Below, piece by piece: positions 18,703 to 21,194 of a DNA stretch of 21,194 nt. A program made the translations under genes and the position numbers. The DNA lies in IMG/VR virus record IMGVR_UViG_3300025282_000307, positions 1-21,194 of that record; one strand, given 5' to 3'. Each line of letters starts with the position of its first letter. Position 1 is the stretch's first letter. Origin of the DNA: a virus. The notes under the pieces are model-generated. The model was not told the DNA's origin. It saw nothing but the letters and a program-made list of their open reading frames with translations, and searched no databases.

Positions 18703-20672
18703 TGGCTAGTGAAAAAATTACTGAAGAAGAGCTAGTAAGCAGGATACGGGGAGAAATCTCTGATTCTCTTGGTTATATGGGAGATGTAATATCTACCCAG
18801 CGCGAAGAAGCCATGAAGTATTACTATGGACTTCCCTTTGGAAATGAGGTCGAAGGTCGCAGTCAGTTCGTAGATTCTACCGTACAGGATACTATAGAAT
18901 GGATAAAACCGTCTTTGATGAGGGTATTTGCCTCTGGGGATGAGATGGTGAAATTTTCTCCGCATGGCCCGGAAGACGTAGAAATGGCTAAACAGGCTAC
19001 AGACTACGTTAATTACGTCTTTACAAAAGACAATCCGGGCTGGGAGATTATGTATTCTTGGTTCACTGACGCCCTGTTATCTAAGAATGGGATAGTAAAG
19101 GTTTGGTGGGACGAGTATGTCGAGGAACAGAGGGAAGAGTATAGAAACTTAGAAGAGACTGAGTTCTCTATGCTAGTGTCCCCCGATGAAGTAGAGGTTA
19201 TAGAGCATACAGAATATGAGGTTGAGGGGATGCCTCGACATGATGTTGTAATAAAGCGTAGCTCTGATAACGGAAAAATAAAGATAGAGAATGTGCCTCC
19301 TTCAGAATTTCTTATAAGTAGGGAATCTAAGAGTATTCAAGATGCAAGGTTTGTATGTCATCGTGTTATAAAGACTCTTTCTGAGTTGAGGGAGATGTAC
19401 CCAGATGAAGACCTTGAGGTTGGAGACCTTGGTGGGGGTGGTGATGATATGTCTGCGTTCTCGGCTGAAAGGCTGGAGCGTTATCAGTTTGACAAGTCTG
19501 CCAAGTATTGGGAAGGCATGGGTGGTGGCGATGACTACGGCGAGGAAGGCTTACGGACGTACTGGTTACATGAGTCTTATTTGCAAACAGACTTTGACGG
19601 GGATGGGATTACCGAACTCCGGAAAGTATGTACTGTAGGCTCTAAGGTTTTAGCTAATGATGAAATAGACTCTATTCCGCTTATTTCTATTACACCAATA
19701 AAGATTCCGCACAAGTTCTTTGGCTTGTCGGTTGCAGATCTTGTTATGGATCTTCAGCTCATGAAGAGTACGCTAATGCGTAATCTCATGGATAATATGT
19801 ACAACCAGAATTTTGGACGTTTCGCAGTATTAGAGGGGCAGGCGAATCTCGATGATCTGCTCACCCAACGCCCTGGTGGGGTGGTTAGAGTTAAATCCCC
19901 CAACGCCGTAACGCCCCTCGCTACTCCTGCCTTGCAACCCTACTCATTCCAGATGCTTGAATACTTGGACGGGGTAAGGGAGGCAAGAGCTGGGGTATCT
20001 AAGATGTCTCAGGGCTTGGACGAGAATGCCCTGACATCTCACACAACAGCCACTGCTGTAAACGCTGTTATGGGGGCAGCCCAAAGTAGGGTTGAATTGA
20101 TTGCCAGAAACTTTGCAGAAACTGGCGTAAAAGATTTAATGATAAGGATATATGAATTACTGTATAAGAATCAAGATAAAGAAAGAATGGTTAAGCTGCG
20201 TAATGAGTGGGTTCCAGTACGCCCTGATGTATGGAATGATAAGTATGACTGCACTGTGTCTGTTGCTTTAGGAAGTGGAAACAAAGATCAGCAGATGATG
20301 CACCTTTCCCAGATGCTTTCTTTTGCTGGGGAAGCAATGTCAGGTGGATTAAGGATTGTATCAGAACAGAATATGTACAACTTAGGGGCATCTCTTGTGA
20401 AGGCTATGGGCTTTCAGAATGTGGATGATTTCCTAACTGATCCTTCCACAATACCTGAGCAACCGCCAGAGCCTGATTTAGAAGAGCAGGCAAAGTTAAT
20501 GGAAGCTCAAGTTAAACAAGAAGAAGTAAAGATAAAGGCTGCGGAAGTTCAACTCAAGGCCCAAAAGATTCAGCAGGAGTACCAGAAGTTAGCGGTAGAC
20601 TCTAGATTAAAAGCTGAAGAGATTGGGATTGAAAGAGAGCAACGTCGAGCCGTAGCTATAGGGGACACCTAA
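18702..20672 (+). CDS. portal protein, P22-like, 656 aa
   Basis: Its position after TerL, length of 656 (P22 gp1 is about 725) and sequence features fit the P22-type portal family. These include a tyrosine-rich N-terminal helix (QREEAMKYYYGLPFGNEVEG), IEWIKPSLMRVFASGDEMV, LMRNLMDNMYNQNFGRFAVL and GVSKMSQGLDENALTSHTTA. The C-terminal 70 residues form a charged helical barrel-like segment (EAQVKQEEVKIKAAEVQLKA). It forms the dodecameric ring at the capsid vertex through which DNA passes. It starts in a TAATG overlap. Confidence 0.92.
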   Translation: MASEKITEEELVSRIRGEISDSLGYMGDVISTQREEAMKYYYGLPFGNEVEGRSQFVDSTVQDTIEWIKPSLMRVFASGDEMVKFSPHGPEDVEMAKQATDYVNYVFTKDNPGWEIMYSWFTDALLSKNGIVKVWWDEYVEEQREEYRNLEETEFSMLVSPDEVEVIEHTEYEVEGMPRHDVVIKRSSDNGKIKIENVPPSEFLISRESKSIQDARFVCHRVIKTLSELREMYPDEDLEVGDLGGGGDDMSAFSAERLERYQFDKSAKYWEGMGGGDDYGEEGLRTYWLHESYLQTDFDGDGITELRKVCTVGSKVLANDEIDSIPLISITPIKIPHKFFGLSVADLVMDLQLMKSTLMRNLMDNMYNQNFGRFAVLEGQANLDDLLTQRPGGVVRVKSPNAVTPLATPALQPYSFQMLEYLDGVREARAGVSKMSQGLDENALTSHTTATAVNAVMGAAQSRVELIARNFAETGVKDLMIRIYELLYKNQDKERMVKLRNEWVPVRPDVWNDKYDCTVSVALGSGNKDQQMMHLSQMLSFAGEAMSGGLRIVSEQNMYNLGASLVKAMGFQNVDDFLTDPSTIPEQPPEPDLEEQAKLMEAQVKQEEVKIKAAEVQLKAQKIQQEYQKLAVDSRLKAEEIGIEREQRRAVAIGDT

Positions 20673-20815
20673 TGTTAAGAAAAGAAAAAAAACCGCAACG
20701 AAAGGACACTTTAGATGGTGAGATAAAACGATTAGATGTTGCAGCCCAAACTCCATTTGAGAAGGCTAGACGACGAAGACGTATTCATCAATCAAAACAA
20801 CATAAGGTTTCATAA
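20672..20815 (+). CDS. small basic protein, 47 aa
   Basis: ATG 20672 shares its A with the portal stop (TAATG), and the frame runs to TAA 20813. The product is rich in Lys/Arg (MLRKEKKPQRKDTLDGEIKR, FEKARRRRRIHQSK). The upstream portal sequence AGGGGACACC could act as RBS. It has no motif beyond charge and may bind nucleic acid or capsid proteins. The tight overlap supports it. Confidence 0.55.
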   Translation: MLRKEKKPQRKDTLDGEIKRLDVAAQTPFEKARRRRRIHQSKQHKVS

Positions 20816-20829
20816 ACTATAGGAAACAC

Positions 20830-21078
20830 ATGACACCAGAAGAGAGGGAAGGAAGGGCGAGAGGTTTAGTTAATGACCCGTTGTTACAGGAGTCATATAC
20901 TATTTTAAGAGAAGATTTAATGAACCGTTGGAATCACAGTGGTTCTACAGATTCGGAGGCCAGAGAGTCAATCTGGCTTGCGATAAGACTGCTTGATAGA
21001 ATTGAAGGTCATGTAAAGTCCATTATTGAAACTGGGCATATGAACAAGATTCTGGACAAGCAACACCCTTATATCTGA
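20830..21078 (+). CDS. small conserved head-region protein, 82 aa
   Basis: ATG 20830, with AGGAAAC upstream. The sequence is helical: RARGLVNDPLLQESYTILRE, DLMNRWNHSGSTDSEARESI and WLAIRLLDRIEGHVKSIIET. This 'dp-x-x-x-x-x-x-x-l-x-x-x-x-x-x-W...R-E-x-x-w' pattern occurs in short proteins between portal and scaffold genes of many marine podovirus-like genomes. Function unknown; a head-assembly helper is plausible from position. Confidence 0.68.
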   Translation: MTPEEREGRARGLVNDPLLQESYTILREDLMNRWNHSGSTDSEARESIWLAIRLLDRIEGHVKSIIETGHMNKILDKQHPYI

Positions 21079-21093
21079 TAGAGGAATTTAATT

Positions 21094-21194
21094 ATGGCGG
21101 ATACGCAGACTGCCCCGCAAGTCCCGGCTGGATTACAGCCAATACCCGCGCCAGGTGGAAGTGTCACCGAAGCGCAAGAAGCATTACTCAGCCC
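21094..21194 (+). CDS. probable scaffolding protein, N-terminal fragment (3' partial)
   Basis: ATG 21094 has GAGG about 9 bases upstream. The 33 visible residues (MADTQTAPQVPAGLQPIPAP, then GGSVTEAQEALLS) are Pro/Gln-rich and disordered, as at the start of many phage scaffold proteins. The position after the portal fits a P22 gp8-like scaffold. The frame is open at the window edge, so the call rests on context. Confidence 0.55.
   Translation, partial: MADTQTAPQVPAGLQPIPAPGGSVTEAQEALLS

Overview
The window is a piece of a tailed double-stranded DNA phage genome (Caudoviricetes). It carries a P22-type portal, small and large terminase subunits, the start of a probable scaffold gene, and the C-terminal part of a very large virion-associated protein. 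Nearly every junction is an ATGA, GTGA or TAATG overlap, and there is almost no spare DNA, as in lytic phages. The mix of genes (cobalamin-dependent class II ribonucleotide reductase, an A-type Fe-S carrier, a SprT-like metallopeptidase, many small zinc and membrane proteins) resembles uncultured aquatic or marine podovirus-like genomes. That placement is inference. No integrase, tRNA, CRISPR array or insertion sequence was found.

Layout. (1) 1-5215, plus strand: the 3' end of a giant virion or polyvalent protein, then a late cassette of small membrane, coiled-coil, zinc and lipoprotein genes with an IscA/HesB-like gene in the middle. Several of these genes are under 60 codons. (2) 5216-11334, minus strand: nucleotide and DNA metabolism. 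In transcription order these are unknown proteins, a zinc-finger protein, a PD-(D/E)xK resolvase-like nuclease, class II RNR, a GIY-YIG homing-endonuclease-like gene, a DUF968-like HNH protein, a conserved small protein, a protein with an SSB-like acidic tail, a PD-(D/E)xK exonuclease and an unknown. (3) 11335-11748: a 414-base non-coding region rich in inverted repeats. (4) 11749-12110: two small plus-strand genes. (5) 12079-14989, minus strand: an accessory or early cluster (two membrane microproteins, SprT-like protease, zinc microproteins, a 48-residue SEC-C protein, an HTH protein) with three recognisable sigma70-like promoters. (6) 14990-15381: a control region with promoters facing both ways, palindromes, repeats and a GC-rich hairpin. 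(7) 15382-21194, plus strand: packaging and head genes (lysozyme-like protein, TerS, unknown, small basic protein, TerL, portal, two small proteins, start of a scaffold-like gene).

How it works together. Minus-strand genes are probably early and middle genes that make dNTPs, process recombination intermediates and adjust the host. Plus-strand genes are late morphogenesis and lysis functions and flank the early block on both sides. The most unusual signals are non-coding: at least seven copies of the palindrome GTTTAAAC between 10.0 and 15.3 kb, a recurrent GAGGAAACC ribosome-binding leader, and the two structured intergenic regions. No defence or other well-defined new multi-gene system could be established from sequence alone; the best candidate is the microprotein/SprT cluster with its control region.
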